Shown here one piece after another: positions 9,661-18,293 of a stretch of DNA of 64,000 bases. The stretch is from Sorangium cellulosum So ce56 (GTDB taxonomy: Bacteria > Myxococcota_A > Polyangia > Polyangiales > Polyangiaceae). The notes beneath the pieces are model-generated. The model was not told where the DNA came from, ran no database searches, and saw only the letters and a list, made by a program, of their open reading frames with translations. The stretch lies in assembly GCF_000067165.1 (NCBI RefSeq), contig NC_010162.1, forward strand, positions 1-64,000. Reading direction: 5' to 3'. The first letter of the stretch is position 1; each line of letters starts with the position of its first letter. The position numbers were made by a program, and so were the translations under genes.

Positions 9661-12108
9661 GTGGTCGCCTCGCGCGCTGCGGGTCCCGCCGCCGCACCCG
9701 TCCCGTGCTCGGGCTGCAGCAAGCTGATCGATCCCCTGCGCGCGGGGCAGGTGGGGATCTTCGATCAGCGCTTCCATTACTTCTGCAACGCGCGGTGCCG
9801 CCACGCCTTCCTCGGTGAAGCGCCGCCTGCGCCCGGGGACGGCCGGCCTGCGGGCCTCGCGGCGTCGGGCGCGCCCTTCGCCGGCGCTCCTCCCCGGGGG
9901 CTCCCGTCGGGCGCGCCGCCCGGGGCCGGCGGGCACCACGCCTCCACTCCGCGCACCCCGCGCGCGGAGCCCGCGCGGGCGAGCGCCGACGAGGTCGCGG
10001 CGCGCGTCGCGGACCTCGACGCGCCGATCGTGGACGCGTTCCCGCCCGTGTCGCTCGACGAGAAGCTCCCGGACCTGCCCGTCCTCGACGACGATCGCGC
10101 GCTGCTCGAGCCCATCGGGAACACCATCCTGAGCGAGGAGCCGCAGCGCTACGACGCGGTCGAGGGGCGGGACATCGGCGCGCTCCTGCTCGTGCTCGCG
10201 ATCATCGCGGGGACGCTGGCCGTCGCGCTCACCCTCGCCGGGGACGCGAAGCTCGTCATCGGCGCGCGGATCGTGCTCGCCACGGTGAGCGCCGGGATGC
10301 TCCTTGGCCGCGCCGCCACGACCGCGCGCGACGCCACCGATCCGCACCCTGCGCCGATGCTCGCCCCCGTCCTGGGCGGGCTCGTCGCCGCCGTCTGGGC
10401 CCTCTTCGGTCAGGACCGCGCCCTCGCGGCCGAGGCCGCGTCGCTCGCCGGCGTGATCGCCACCGCCAGCGCGATCAGCGCGTGGCTCATCGAGAGCGCC
10501 CGACATCGCGTGTTCGCGGAGCGGGCGTGGATCGGATCCGTGCTCTCGACCCCCGCGCGCCGGCCGCCTGGCGCGTGGGCGCAGGGCCAGGCGCCCGCCG
10601 ACCGCGCCCCTCAGCGCGGCGGCGACGGCGGTCCTGTCGAGGGCGCCGGGGATGAGCTCTACGAGCTGCGACCGGGCGAGAGCGTCCAGGTCGACGCGGG
10701 GGAGATCGTCCCCGTCGACCTCGTCGTCACAGGCGCCGACGTCGAGGTGCTCCCCTGGATCGGCGCGACAACGCCGACCCGCCGCCGCGACGGCGACCCG
10801 GTCGTCGCCGGGGCCACCGTGGTCCGGGGTCGCCTCGTCGGCGCGTGCACCTTCTCCGGCGGCGATCGCGCGGTCGCGCGCGTCCTGCTCGACCCCCGCC
10901 GGCGCGCGGACGCCCTCGCGCCCATCGCGCAGGCCTCCCGCGCGCTGACCGAGCGCTGGGCGATCGGCGCCGCGGCGATCGGCGCGCTCTCCGCCTTCGT
11001 CGCCGGGCGCGCTCCGGTCGAGATCGCGATGACCGCGGCCGCCGTGCTCGCCGCGCTGTCCACGGCGATCACGGCCTCCATCGCCTCGGTGCACGTCGCG
11101 CGGGGCATCTTGCTCGGGCTCCGCCGGGGCATCGTTTACAAGAGCGCCGACGCCTGGGATCGCGCAGGGAAGACCTCGGTCGCCGTGTTCTGCGCCCGCG
11201 GCACGCTGCTGCTCGGCGAGCCCGAGCTCGCGGAGCTGGAGGCGACCGGCCAGAAGCTCAAGCCGAGCGACGTGCTCGCGCTCGCGGCCGGGGCGGAGCG
11301 CACCGAGGAGCACCCCGTCGCGACGGCCATCGTCCGCGCCGCGCGCGCCCGCGGCTTGCGGCCCGACGGCGTGCGCAACCCCAACTTCCACCCCGGCCTC
11401 GGCGTGACGGCCGTCACCTCGTCCGGCGAGGAGCTCTGCGTCGGCAACCGCGCGCTCATGCTCGAGCAGCGGATCTCGATCGCCGCGGCCGAGAGCCGCG
11501 TCGCCGAGCTCGAGGCGCTGGGGCGCACGGTGGTCCTCGTCGCGGTCGGCGCTCGCCTCGTCGGCATCATCGGCCTGCAGGACGGGCTGCGCCCCGGGGC
11601 GCGGGCCGCCATCCAGCACCTGCTCGACGCGCAGATCGAGCCCGTGCTGATGTCGGGCGACGCGCGCGAGACGTGCGAGGCGATCGGCCGCTCGCTCGAC
11701 ATCGATCACATCCGCCCCGAGATCCTCCCCGCGGATCGCGGCACGGAGGTGCGTCGCCTGATCGACGCGGGCACGAGCGTCGCCGTCCTCGGCCACGCGG
11801 GCGTCGACGACGCCGCGCTCGGCGCCGCGGACGTCTCCGTGGCGCTCGGCGCCGCCGGCTCGGCGCCCGCCGACTTCTCGACGGTCCTCGCGTCGGACGA
11901 CGTCCGCGACGCCGCGCTCTCCCTCGCGCTCGCGCACCGCACGCGCCTCGAGGCGCGCGTCGGGCTCGCGCTCAGCGTCGCCCCGGCGCTCGTCGGCGCC
12001 GCGGTCATCGCCGCGTTCGTGCTCCCGCCGGCCTACGCGCCCATCGCCTCGCTGCTCGGCGGCGTCATGGCCGTCGTCCACGCCCGCGCGCTCGACGCGA
12101 AGAGCTGA
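9661..12108 (+). CDS. P-type ATPase-like membrane protein with degenerate catalytic motifs
   Basis: 815 residues with the layout of a P1B metal-transporting ATPase, but the active sites are gone. The N-terminus has a TRASH/YHS-like metal motif (CSGC at 16-19, FCNARC at 41-46). Four hydrophobic segments follow, then an actuator region where TGES is replaced by IGAT (367-370), a membrane segment where the CPC motif is LST (466-468), and the phosphorylation site DKTGT replaced by CARGT with Cys511 in place of the catalytic Asp. The nucleotide-domain HP pair is kept (H551-P552), but GDGxND is replaced by GHAGVDD (711-717). The frame is intact and keeps GC-rich codon use, so it looks selected, not decayed. 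A sensor or assembly role is conceivable; no pumping is expected. The GTG start abuts argD. Confidence 0.85.
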   Translation: MVASRAAGPAAAPVPCSGCSKLIDPLRAGQVGIFDQRFHYFCNARCRHAFLGEAPPAPGDGRPAGLAASGAPFAGAPPRGLPSGAPPGAGGHHASTPRTPRAEPARASADEVAARVADLDAPIVDAFPPVSLDEKLPDLPVLDDDRALLEPIGNTILSEEPQRYDAVEGRDIGALLLVLAIIAGTLAVALTLAGDAKLVIGARIVLATVSAGMLLGRAATTARDATDPHPAPMLAPVLGGLVAAVWALFGQDRALAAEAASLAGVIATASAISAWLIESARHRVFAERAWIGSVLSTPARRPPGAWAQGQAPADRAPQRGGDGGPVEGAGDELYELRPGESVQVDAGEIVPVDLVVTGADVEVLPWIGATTPTRRRDGDPVVAGATVVRGRLVGACTFSGGDRAVARVLLDPRRRADALAPIAQASRALTERWAIGAAAIGALSAFVAGRAPVEIAMTAAAVLAALSTAITASIASVHVARGILLGLRRGIVYKSADAWDRAGKTSVAVFCARGTLLLGEPELAELEATGQKLKPSDVLALAAGAERTEEHPVATAIVRAARARGLRPDGVRNPNFHPGLGVTAVTSSGEELCVGNRALMLEQRISIAAAESRVAELEALGRTVVLVAVGARLVGIIGLQDGLRPGARAAIQHLLDAQIEPVLMSGDARETCEAIGRSLDIDHIRPEILPADRGTEVRRLIDAGTSVAVLGHAGVDDAALGAADVSVALGAAGSAPADFSTVLASDDVRDAALSLALAHRTRLEARVGLALSVAPALVGAAVIAAFVLPPAYAPIASLLGGVMAVVHARALDAKS

Positions 12109-12109
12109 G

Positions 12110-12148
12110 CGCCGGGCGCGCTCGCCGGCGCGGGCTCCTCGCCGCGCC
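12110..12148. terminator. Two hairpins between convergent genes
   Basis: CGCCGG (12110-12115) pairs with CCGGCG (12125-12130), and an alternative stem GGCGCGG (12127-12133) pairs with CCGCGCC (12142-12148). Both lie in the 48-base gap between the P-type-ATPase-like gene and fur, which run toward each other. The stems overlap, so only one can form at a time. No T tract follows. Confidence 0.4.
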
Positions 12149-12156
12149 GGGGCGGC

Positions 12157-12669
12157 CTACGAGACGTCGGGCGTCGTGTCCTTGGCGTCGCGGCAGTCCG
12201 CGCAGACGCCGTACATCTCGTGCTTGTGCCAGGTCACCTCGAAGCCGTACTTCGCGGCGATCTCTTCCTGGAGCGCCTCGATCCGCGGCTCCTCGAACTC
12301 GATGATCTTCCCGCAGTTGACGCAGATCAGGTGGTCGTGGTGCGCGCTGGCGTCGTCCGCCAGCTCGTAGCGGCTTAGGCCGTCCCCGAACCGGCGCTCG
12401 GAGGCGACGCCGCACTCCGCGAGCAGCTTGAGCGTGCGGTACACCGTCGCGTACCCGATGCCTCGGTCGTGCGCGCGCACCTCCGCGAGCAGGTCCTCGA
12501 TGGTCATGTGCGGGGCGCCGGAGAAGAACGTGTCGACGATCAGCCGGCGCTGCGCCGTCGATCTCAGCCCCTTCTTCGCCATGTACGCCTGGAGGCGAGC
12601 GCGGAGCCGGTCGAGGGCAATTTGGTCCACGTGGCTGGCGCCGCTCCCCTCTCTCTCCATGACGGCCAT
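12157..12669 (-). CDS. fur: Fur-family metal-responsive regulator
   Basis: 170-residue Fur/PerR/Zur-type regulator. The winged helix spans about residues 15-95, with the recognition stretch GIGYATVYRTLKLL. The dimer domain has HHDHLICVNCGKIIEFEE, giving the regulatory metal ligands and the CxxC structural zinc pair; a second pair, CADC, is near the C-terminus, and HKHEMYG supplies further His ligands. Two in-frame ATG codons, at 12669 and 12660, are both possible starts; neither has a strong ribosome site. Which metal it senses cannot be settled from motifs. It is 98 bases downstream of a lipoprotein gene on the same strand. Confidence 0.92.
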   Translation of the reverse strand: MAVMEREGSGASHVDQIALDRLRARLQAYMAKKGLRSTAQRRLIVDTFFSGAPHMTIEDLLAEVRAHDRGIGYATVYRTLKLLAECGVASERRFGDGLSRYELADDASAHHDHLICVNCGKIIEFEEPRIEALQEEIAAKYGFEVTWHKHEMYGVCADCRDAKDTTPDVS

Positions 12670-12767
12670 GGCAAGTTTATCCCGTTCGCGGCGAACCGCG
12701 TCAAGGCCGGTGACCGAGCCCACGCGGCGCGACCTCGCCGATGCTGCCTGTGCCCCGCTCGCCGGCG

Positions 12768-13841
12768 CTACTCGCCGACCTGCGCCATGTAGCTGATCTG
12801 AGCCGCCGAACCTCCGAGGGGGCTGAGCAGCGTGATGGGAGGCGCGACCAGGCCGGCCGCCGCCGTGTTGTCGATGACGACGTAGTAGAGGCCCGGGCGC
12901 AGCGCGTAGCGGCGGGTCTCGATGATCCCGGGCTGGAGAGGGCCGCCTGCCTGCACCGGGCCTGGCGGGGGTCCGAGCGGCTTGCCGGTCTGGTACGCCT
13001 CGCGCCACGCGTCGCCGGTGGGCTTGTCGACGATCATGAGGTCCACGGGCGCGCCCTGCGCGCTGACCTTGAGGTAGAGCGCCTGGTCCGGGTCGGCGAT
13101 CTCGAACGGCCCGAGGTAGTCGCGCTGGTTCGCGTACACCTCGACGGTCTCGTTCGCGAACGTGTACCGCTCCTCGTCCTCCGCCTCGAACGGGTGGTGC
13201 GGTCGCTGGGGCGGCATGAGGATCCCCAGCGTGAAGTCCTTCCCGGTCTCCTCGTTGTAGAGGACGGTGAACCCGCGGGTCAGCTCGCCAGCGACGATCT
13301 GGTTGCCGAGCAGGTTGGCGAGCCCTCCGAACGGCGGGACGTTGGCCATCACGTCGATGACCGGGTTCTCGACGTAGCCCAGCTGGAAGCTCGGGCCTTG
13401 CACGATCCGGTTCAGCCGTCCCCACACGTAGACGTTATCGTCCGCGAGCTGGAAGTCGGGTCGGTACTCGACGGACGTCGTGAGCGAGAAGCCCACCCGC
13501 TTGGCCGGCTGCATGTAGCCGTAGCCCGTGCCGGCGATGTGGACGGTGATCGTCTGGGCCGCGTCGTTGACGTCGTACGAGCACTGCATCGGGAAGAACC
13601 GCCCCATGGACGCCGATCGGTCCTGCAGGCGCAGCGAGACCCCGCTCTTCAGCATCTCGGGGCAGATCTTGCTGGCGCCGAAGTTCGAGAACAGAAACCA
13701 GCGGAGGGCGGGGCTCGCGTTCACGGGACCGCTGACGCAGGGGCAGCCGACGAACGTGAACGACAGCGCGACAGCGGCGAGCGCCAGCGCGGCGGACGCG
13801 CGGGAGAGCGGGGGTCTTCGTGCGGGCACGCGGGCTAACAT
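12768..13841 (-). CDS. Putative lipoprotein of unknown function
   Basis: 357 residues. The N-terminus has a basic start, a hydrophobic stretch and FVGC, which fits a lipoprotein signal peptide with Cys at about 33. I do not recognise the mature part. It is mostly beta-like, with short Pro/Gly loops, and includes a Pro-rich segment near residue 285 (PLGPPPGPVQAGGP). Aromatic and acidic residues are spread evenly, as in secreted proteins. It sits 58 bases downstream of the extensin-like gene on the same strand and 98 bases before fur, so an envelope operon is possible. Confidence 0.7.
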   Translation of the reverse strand: MLARVPARRPPLSRASAALALAAVALSFTFVGCPCVSGPVNASPALRWFLFSNFGASKICPEMLKSGVSLRLQDRSASMGRFFPMQCSYDVNDAAQTITVHIAGTGYGYMQPAKRVGFSLTTSVEYRPDFQLADDNVYVWGRLNRIVQGPSFQLGYVENPVIDVMANVPPFGGLANLLGNQIVAGELTRGFTVLYNEETGKDFTLGILMPPQRPHHPFEAEDEERYTFANETVEVYANQRDYLGPFEIADPDQALYLKVSAQGAPVDLMIVDKPTGDAWREAYQTGKPLGPPPGPVQAGGPLQPGIIETRRYALRPGLYYVVIDNTAAAGLVAPPITLLSPLGGSAAQISYMAQVGE

Positions 13842-13899
13842 AGCGGGTCGACCTCGGAGGGAGAGCGGGTTTGCGCGCGGGGGGACGGCCCCTCCCGGA

Positions 13900-14697
13900 T
13901 CAGCGCACGAGATGCCATTGGACGCCGGGGGTCACCTCGAGATGCAGGTGATTTTTGTGCGCCCGGTCGTAGTTGGGCGTGAGGATCGACGTGAAGATGT
14001 GCTGGTCCACGGCCTCGCACACGATGGATCGCAGCTCTCGCGCCGCCGCGTCCGCTGGAGGGCCGCTGCCCGCCCCCTTGCCGGCCCCGCAGGGCCTCCC
14101 GGCGGTCGGGCGGGCGCGCTCGCCGCAGACCGGCGCGCCGCGCCTGCCGACGAAGTCGCGCTCCACCTCGAGCCAATCCTCCGCGAACCCGCCACCGACG
14201 CGCTCCTTGATGAACCTGTAGGGGTCGATCGCGAGCCCGCCGGGGTGCCTCGTGGCGAGCCTGCCCTCGGGCCACATCCTGGCCGGAGGCCGCCAGGCCG
14301 AGAACATCAGCACCTCGTCGATGTCGTGCGCGCGGAGGATCCGGCTGAAGTCCGAGAGCGCGAGCGCGAGGCGGCAGTCGAAGACGTCGTGCGGGTTTCC
14401 CGCGCGTTGATGGGCCGGCAGCGCCGTCCGGTAGAGGACCCCGCCGACCCCCTGCATCAGCCGCACCGGAGCGAGCACGCCCGGCGCGCGCTGCACGGGC
14501 TCGAACGCGATCTTCCGCTGCGTGAGCGCCGCGCGGCATTGCTCCGCGCTCATGGCCGCGTAGCGCGCCGACGGGTGCTTCGCCCAGTCCTGGTGGTACC
14601 TGACCTTCGGCTTGCCCTGCGCGCTCGGCGCGGCGGCGAGGGGGCCGAGCGCGAGGGCGAGCGCGCAGGCAGCGGCGGCATGGCGTGCAAGCGGCAT
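13900..14697 (-). CDS. Secreted extensin-like / DD-carboxypeptidase-fold protein
   Basis: 265 residues from the ATG at 14697, which gives a clean signal peptide (MPLARH, a hydrophobic run, then APSAQG). An upstream ATG at 14766 would add 23 residues that spoil the signal, so I prefer the inner start. The C-terminus has NHLHLE, an HxH zinc pair typical of extensin-like C-terminal and related LAS-type peptidases, and SAWRPPARMWPEGRLATRHPGGLAID fits the upstream zinc His/Asp region. Paired cysteines suggest disulfides. The probable place of action is the periplasm, on peptidoglycan; the substrate is inferred only from the fold. Confidence 0.72.
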   Translation of the reverse strand: MPLARHAAAACALALALGPLAAAPSAQGKPKVRYHQDWAKHPSARYAAMSAEQCRAALTQRKIAFEPVQRAPGVLAPVRLMQGVGGVLYRTALPAHQRAGNPHDVFDCRLALALSDFSRILRAHDIDEVLMFSAWRPPARMWPEGRLATRHPGGLAIDPYRFIKERVGGGFAEDWLEVERDFVGRRGAPVCGERARPTAGRPCGAGKGAGSGPPADAAARELRSIVCEAVDQHIFTSILTPNYDRAHKNHLHLEVTPGVQWHLVR

Positions 14698-15041
14698 CGT
14701 TGCGGTACATCCTCGTGCGAAGCAAGTCAGGCCGACCCTCTCGGGGGGCCAAGTGACCACGTGCACCTGTCACGTGTATCGAGTGGCCGAGTGGCCGGCC
14801 GCGCCGCCATCCGGTGGAGCGGGGCCCCCGTGCGCGGGGTGGCACCTGCCCGATCCTACCGCGACATTTGACCGGGCCGCGCGATCCCCTCAAAATGGGT
14901 CGCATGCGTGTCCGTGGGTCCAGCGCCCGCACGCGCAGCTTGACGTACGGGAGCGAAGGTCCGGCCCGCATGGCTTCCCGGTCCGGGCGGTCCCTGTCCA
15001 GGTAGCCACGGCGGCGCGCTTGTACGCTGCATGCAACTGAC

Positions 15042-16085
15042 ATGGGTGATCTTTCCAACCGAGCTCGAAAGATCCTTTTCGCCGCGGTCACCGAGTTCAT
15101 TGCAACGGGCGACCCAGTTGGCAGCAGGACGCTCGCCCGGAAGTACGGGCTGGATCTCTCGGCTGCCTCGATCCGCAACGTGCTCGCCGACCTCGAGGAG
15201 GCCGGGTACCTCCACCAGCCGCACACCTCCGCCGGGCGGATCCCGACCGATCGCGCGCTCCGGCTGTTCATCGACGCGCTCGTCGAGCTCCGGTCGCTGT
15301 CCCCCGAGCAGCAGGCCGAGCTGAGCGCGCGGTTCACCGAGATCTACGCGGGGGCGAACGATCCGCTCCGCGAGACGGGGCGCTACCTCTCGGAGCTGTC
15401 CGGCGCCGCGGCGGTCGTCGCGGCGCCGCGGGCGGAGCTCCGCGCCCTCGCCCAGCTGCGCTTCATCCCGACCAAGCCCGGGCAGCTGCTCGCGGTGCTC
15501 GTCTTCGCCGACGGCTCGGTCGCGAACCGCTTCATCTCGGTCGACGAGGCGATCAACGAGGGCGAGCTCACCCGGATCCACAACCTGCTCACCGACGTCA
15601 TCGAGGGGCGCACCCTGGGCGAGATCCGGGACCTGTTCGCCCGCCGCCTCGCGGACGAGCGCCTCCAGATCGACGCGCTGAGGCGCCGCGCCTTCGAGCT
15701 CGGCAGCAAGGCGACGGCCGACGTGACCCCGCGGAGCGAGGTCGTCATCGAGGGGCAGAACCGGCTGATCGATCTGCCTGAGTACGCCGACGTCGACCGG
15801 CTCAAGAAGCTGATGAAGGCGCTCGAGGAGCGCGAGGAGCTCGTCGATCTGCTCGACCGGACGCTCGCCGCCGGCGCGGGCGAGGTCACCGTGTTCGTCG
15901 GCAGCGAGGCGGGCGACCTTGGCGGAGGCCAGCTCAGCCTCGTCGCCGCGCCGTACATGGAGAACGGCCGCGTCGCCGGGACCGTGGGCGTGCTCGGCCC
16001 GACGCGGATGGACTACGCGAAGGTCATGCCGCTTGTCGACGCCACGGCCGCGGCGATGACCGAGGTCCGCGGCAAGGTCAAGTAG
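15042..16085 (+). CDS. hrcA: Heat-inducible transcription repressor HrcA
   Basis: 347 residues, the usual HrcA length. The N-terminal winged helix includes the family stretch TGDPVGSRTLARKYGLDLSAASIRNVLADLEEAGYL and the wing HTSAGRIPTDRALR. The middle is GAF-like with a dimerisation insert, and the C-terminus has VTVFVGSE and GTVGVLGPTRMDYAKVMPLVD, all typical. HrcA normally binds CIRCE operators of chaperone genes. No CIRCE copy is visible upstream of hrcA, grpE or dnaK in this window, so its targets are likely elsewhere. Its last 8 bases overlap the convergent pseudouridine synthase gene. Confidence 0.96.
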   Translation: MGDLSNRARKILFAAVTEFIATGDPVGSRTLARKYGLDLSAASIRNVLADLEEAGYLHQPHTSAGRIPTDRALRLFIDALVELRSLSPEQQAELSARFTEIYAGANDPLRETGRYLSELSGAAAVVAAPRAELRALAQLRFIPTKPGQLLAVLVFADGSVANRFISVDEAINEGELTRIHNLLTDVIEGRTLGEIRDLFARRLADERLQIDALRRRAFELGSKATADVTPRSEVVIEGQNRLIDLPEYADVDRLKKLMKALEEREELVDLLDRTLAAGAGEVTVFVGSEAGDLGGGQLSLVAAPYMENGRVAGTVGVLGPTRMDYAKVMPLVDATAAAMTEVRGKVK

Positions 16086-17148
16086 CGCCCTTCCGCTGCG
16101 GCGCGCGGAGCCGCTCGAGCACGTCGTCGAAGTCCGGGGGCGGCGGCGCCTGGAAGCGCATCGGCCGGTCGTCGGCCGGGTGGTCGAAGCCGAGCTCGGC
16201 CGCGTGGAGCATCAGCCGCGCGGCCGGGACCTTCGTCCCTCGGTAATCCCGCACGTAGACGGTCTCGCCGACGAGCGGGTGCCCGGCCTCCGCGAGGTGG
16301 ATGCGGATCTGGTGCGTGCGTCCCGTCTCGAGCCGGCACGCGACGAGCGTCACGCCCCCGGCGCCGGCCCCCTCCTGCGGCCCTCGGAGCACCTCGATCG
16401 GCTCCACGTGCGTCACCGCGAGCTGCCCCTCGCGCCGCCCGTCTCGCGCCGAGCCGCGCAGCCCGTCGCCCCGATCCTCGACGAGGTAGCTGCGGTAGGT
16501 GCCGCGCGGGACGGCGCCGTGCGCGAGCGCCAGGTACTGCCGGTGCATCGCGCGGACGCGGAGCTGCTGCGCGAGGTGCTTCTTCGCGGCGAGCGTCCGC
16601 GCGAAGACCAGCAGCCCGCTCGTCCCCTTGTCGAGGCGCTGCACCACGCCGAGCGGCGCGCGCCCGCGCAGGCGGTCGCGCCTGGCCAGCACCTCGCGCA
16701 CCAGCGCGTCGAGGGTCGCGGCCTGCTCCGCGGGGGCCTCGTCGCCGTACGGGATGGTGCTCACCCCGGCGGGCTTGTTCACCACGACGACGCTCGCGTC
16801 CGCGTAGACCACGAGCTCGCCCTCGAGCTTGCGCCGCCGCACCGTCTCGGGCCTCGGCGCGTGCAGTCGGATCTCGATCAGCTCGCCGCCGAGCACCCGC
16901 CGACGGGCGCTCGTCGCCACCGCGCTCCCGACCAGCACCTTGCCGGTCTCGATCAACCGGCGCGCGTCGGACCACGAGACCTCGGCCAGCGCACGGACGG
17001 CCCCGTCCAGCGGGCGCCGATCCAGCGCGGCGGGCACCGTCCAGCGGCCGTCCTGCGGAGGGCGCACCTGGGCGGCCGGGTGGACGCCGGTCGTTTCGGC
17101 GGCTTTGTCTTCGTGGCTCGGCGGAGTGGCGGGTCGGAGCGGACGCAT
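16078..17148 (-). CDS. RluA-family pseudouridine synthase
   Basis: 356 residues. An S4-like RNA-binding region (about 40-105, with VSWSDARRLIETGKVLVG) precedes the RluA catalytic domain. The catalytic Asp is in VQRLDKGTSGLLVFART, where most relatives have HRLDxxTSG; here the His is Gln. Further family marks are VVVVNKPAGV and CRLETGRTHQIRIHLAEAGHPLVG. It should isomerise uridine to pseudouridine in rRNA or tRNA; the exact site (RluC-, RluD- or TruC-like) cannot be assigned. It overlaps the 3' end of hrcA by 8 bases. Confidence 0.9.
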   Translation of the reverse strand: MRPLRPATPPSHEDKAAETTGVHPAAQVRPPQDGRWTVPAALDRRPLDGAVRALAEVSWSDARRLIETGKVLVGSAVATSARRRVLGGELIEIRLHAPRPETVRRRKLEGELVVYADASVVVVNKPAGVSTIPYGDEAPAEQAATLDALVREVLARRDRLRGRAPLGVVQRLDKGTSGLLVFARTLAAKKHLAQQLRVRAMHRQYLALAHGAVPRGTYRSYLVEDRGDGLRGSARDGRREGQLAVTHVEPIEVLRGPQEGAGAGGVTLVACRLETGRTHQIRIHLAEAGHPLVGETVYVRDYRGTKVPAARLMLHAAELGFDHPADDRPMRFQAPPPPDFDDVLERLRAPQRKGAT

Positions 17149-17336
17149 GTAGAGCTCACCGGGGCGCCTCGGCTCCGCCCACCAGCGTGGGACCGGGCTC
17201 TACCGGCGCGGAAAAACGCGCCTCCGCGGGGCCCGCGGGGGCGAAATACACCGCGAATGTTGACACATCGCGCGACGGGGGCCGAAGATATCCAGAGCCG
17301 TCATCGCTTTCTCGCCATCTGAGAGGAGACCCGTTC

Positions 17337-18197
17337 GTGGCCAGCACCCTTCTCGCCGTAGACGACAGCGTGACCATGCGCAAAGTGCTCGAAATCACCT
17401 TTGCGGGTCAGGATTTCCGCGTCGTGACGGCGAGCAGCGCCGACGCTGCGCTGCAGAAGCTCAAGAGCGATAAACCCGACCTGGTGATCGCCGACGTCAC
17501 GCTCGAGCCGAAGAACGGCTACGAGCTGTGCAAGGCGATCAAGCAGGCCTCACCGGCGACGCCCGTCCTGATCCTGTCGTCCAAGCAGAACCCGTTCGAC
17601 CCCGCGAAGGGATCGGGCGCGCAAGCGGACGATCACATGGACAAGCCGTTCGACACCCAGCAGATGATCGACAAGGTCAAGAAGCTGCTGGCGTCGCGCG
17701 GCGAAGCGAAGCCCGCCGCCGCAGCGGCCCCTGCTGCCGCGGCGCCTGCGCCCGCGCGCTCTCCTGCGGCGCAGCCCGCGGCCGCCGCGCAGCCCGCGGC
17801 CGCCGCGCAGGCGGCAGCGAGCCCGCTCCAGCGCGCGAAGACCCTCATCTACACGCCCAACGCGCCGGCCACGAGCGCTGCGCCGGCCCAGGCCTCGGTC
17901 AAGACGGCGCCGGGCGGCCCGGCGAACGTGCCGGTCACGACGACGATGGCCTTCTCGCCGACGCCGGTGTCCGGCGTGCCGAAGACCGCGACGGGGCCTG
18001 CCGCCGTCGCCGCGACCGCCTCCGCGCAGGTCAACGGCCAGATGGCGAGCAAGCTCGAGGGCCTCGGCCTCACCTCCGAGCAGGTGGAGGCGGTGATGGC
18101 GCTGTCCCGCGACGTCGTGGAGCGCGTCGTGTGGGAGGTCGTGCCGGTGCTCGCCGAGACGATCATCAAGGAAGAGATCGCGCGCTTGACGAAGTAG
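17337..18197 (+). CDS. Receiver-domain protein with Ala/Pro linker and conserved C-terminal helix
   Basis: 286 residues from a GTG at 17337, with a good ribosome site GAGAGGAG at 17321-17328. Residues 1-118 form a response-regulator receiver: acidic pair in VDDS, phosphoryl Asp in LVIADVTLE, Ser in ILSSKQ and Lys in MDKPF. Residues about 125-245 are Ala/Pro-rich and probably disordered. The last 35 residues (VVERVVWEVVPVLAETIIKEEI) form an amphipathic helix that recurs in receiver proteins of deltaproteobacterial lineages. There is no DNA-binding domain, so it likely signals by protein contact, perhaps in motility or polarity. No partner kinase is adjacent. Confidence 0.82.
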   Translation: MASTLLAVDDSVTMRKVLEITFAGQDFRVVTASSADAALQKLKSDKPDLVIADVTLEPKNGYELCKAIKQASPATPVLILSSKQNPFDPAKGSGAQADDHMDKPFDTQQMIDKVKKLLASRGEAKPAAAAAPAAAAPAPARSPAAQPAAAAQPAAAAQAAASPLQRAKTLIYTPNAPATSAAPAQASVKTAPGGPANVPVTTTMAFSPTPVSGVPKTATGPAAVAATASAQVNGQMASKLEGLGLTSEQVEAVMALSRDVVERVVWEVVPVLAETIIKEEIARLTK

Positions 18198-18293
18198 GCG
18201 CCCGCCGCGGCCGCTGCCTGGCCGTGGCTGCTTTGTCCGGCGACCTGGAGTTGCTACGCCAGGGCCGCGCCTCGTTCCGTGCTTGGCGCAGCC

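Noticed and set aside
9586..12081. Minus-strand open frame opposite the P-type-ATPase-like gene
   Set aside because: Asp/Arg/Gly/Ala-rich with no domain; a shadow of the plus-strand gene.
15000..15041. CIRCE operator before hrcA
   Set aside because: No TTAGCACTC or its complement is present here or upstream of grpE and dnaK.
14767..15041. Short plus-strand frames before hrcA
   Set aside because: Composition and lack of start signals do not support them.
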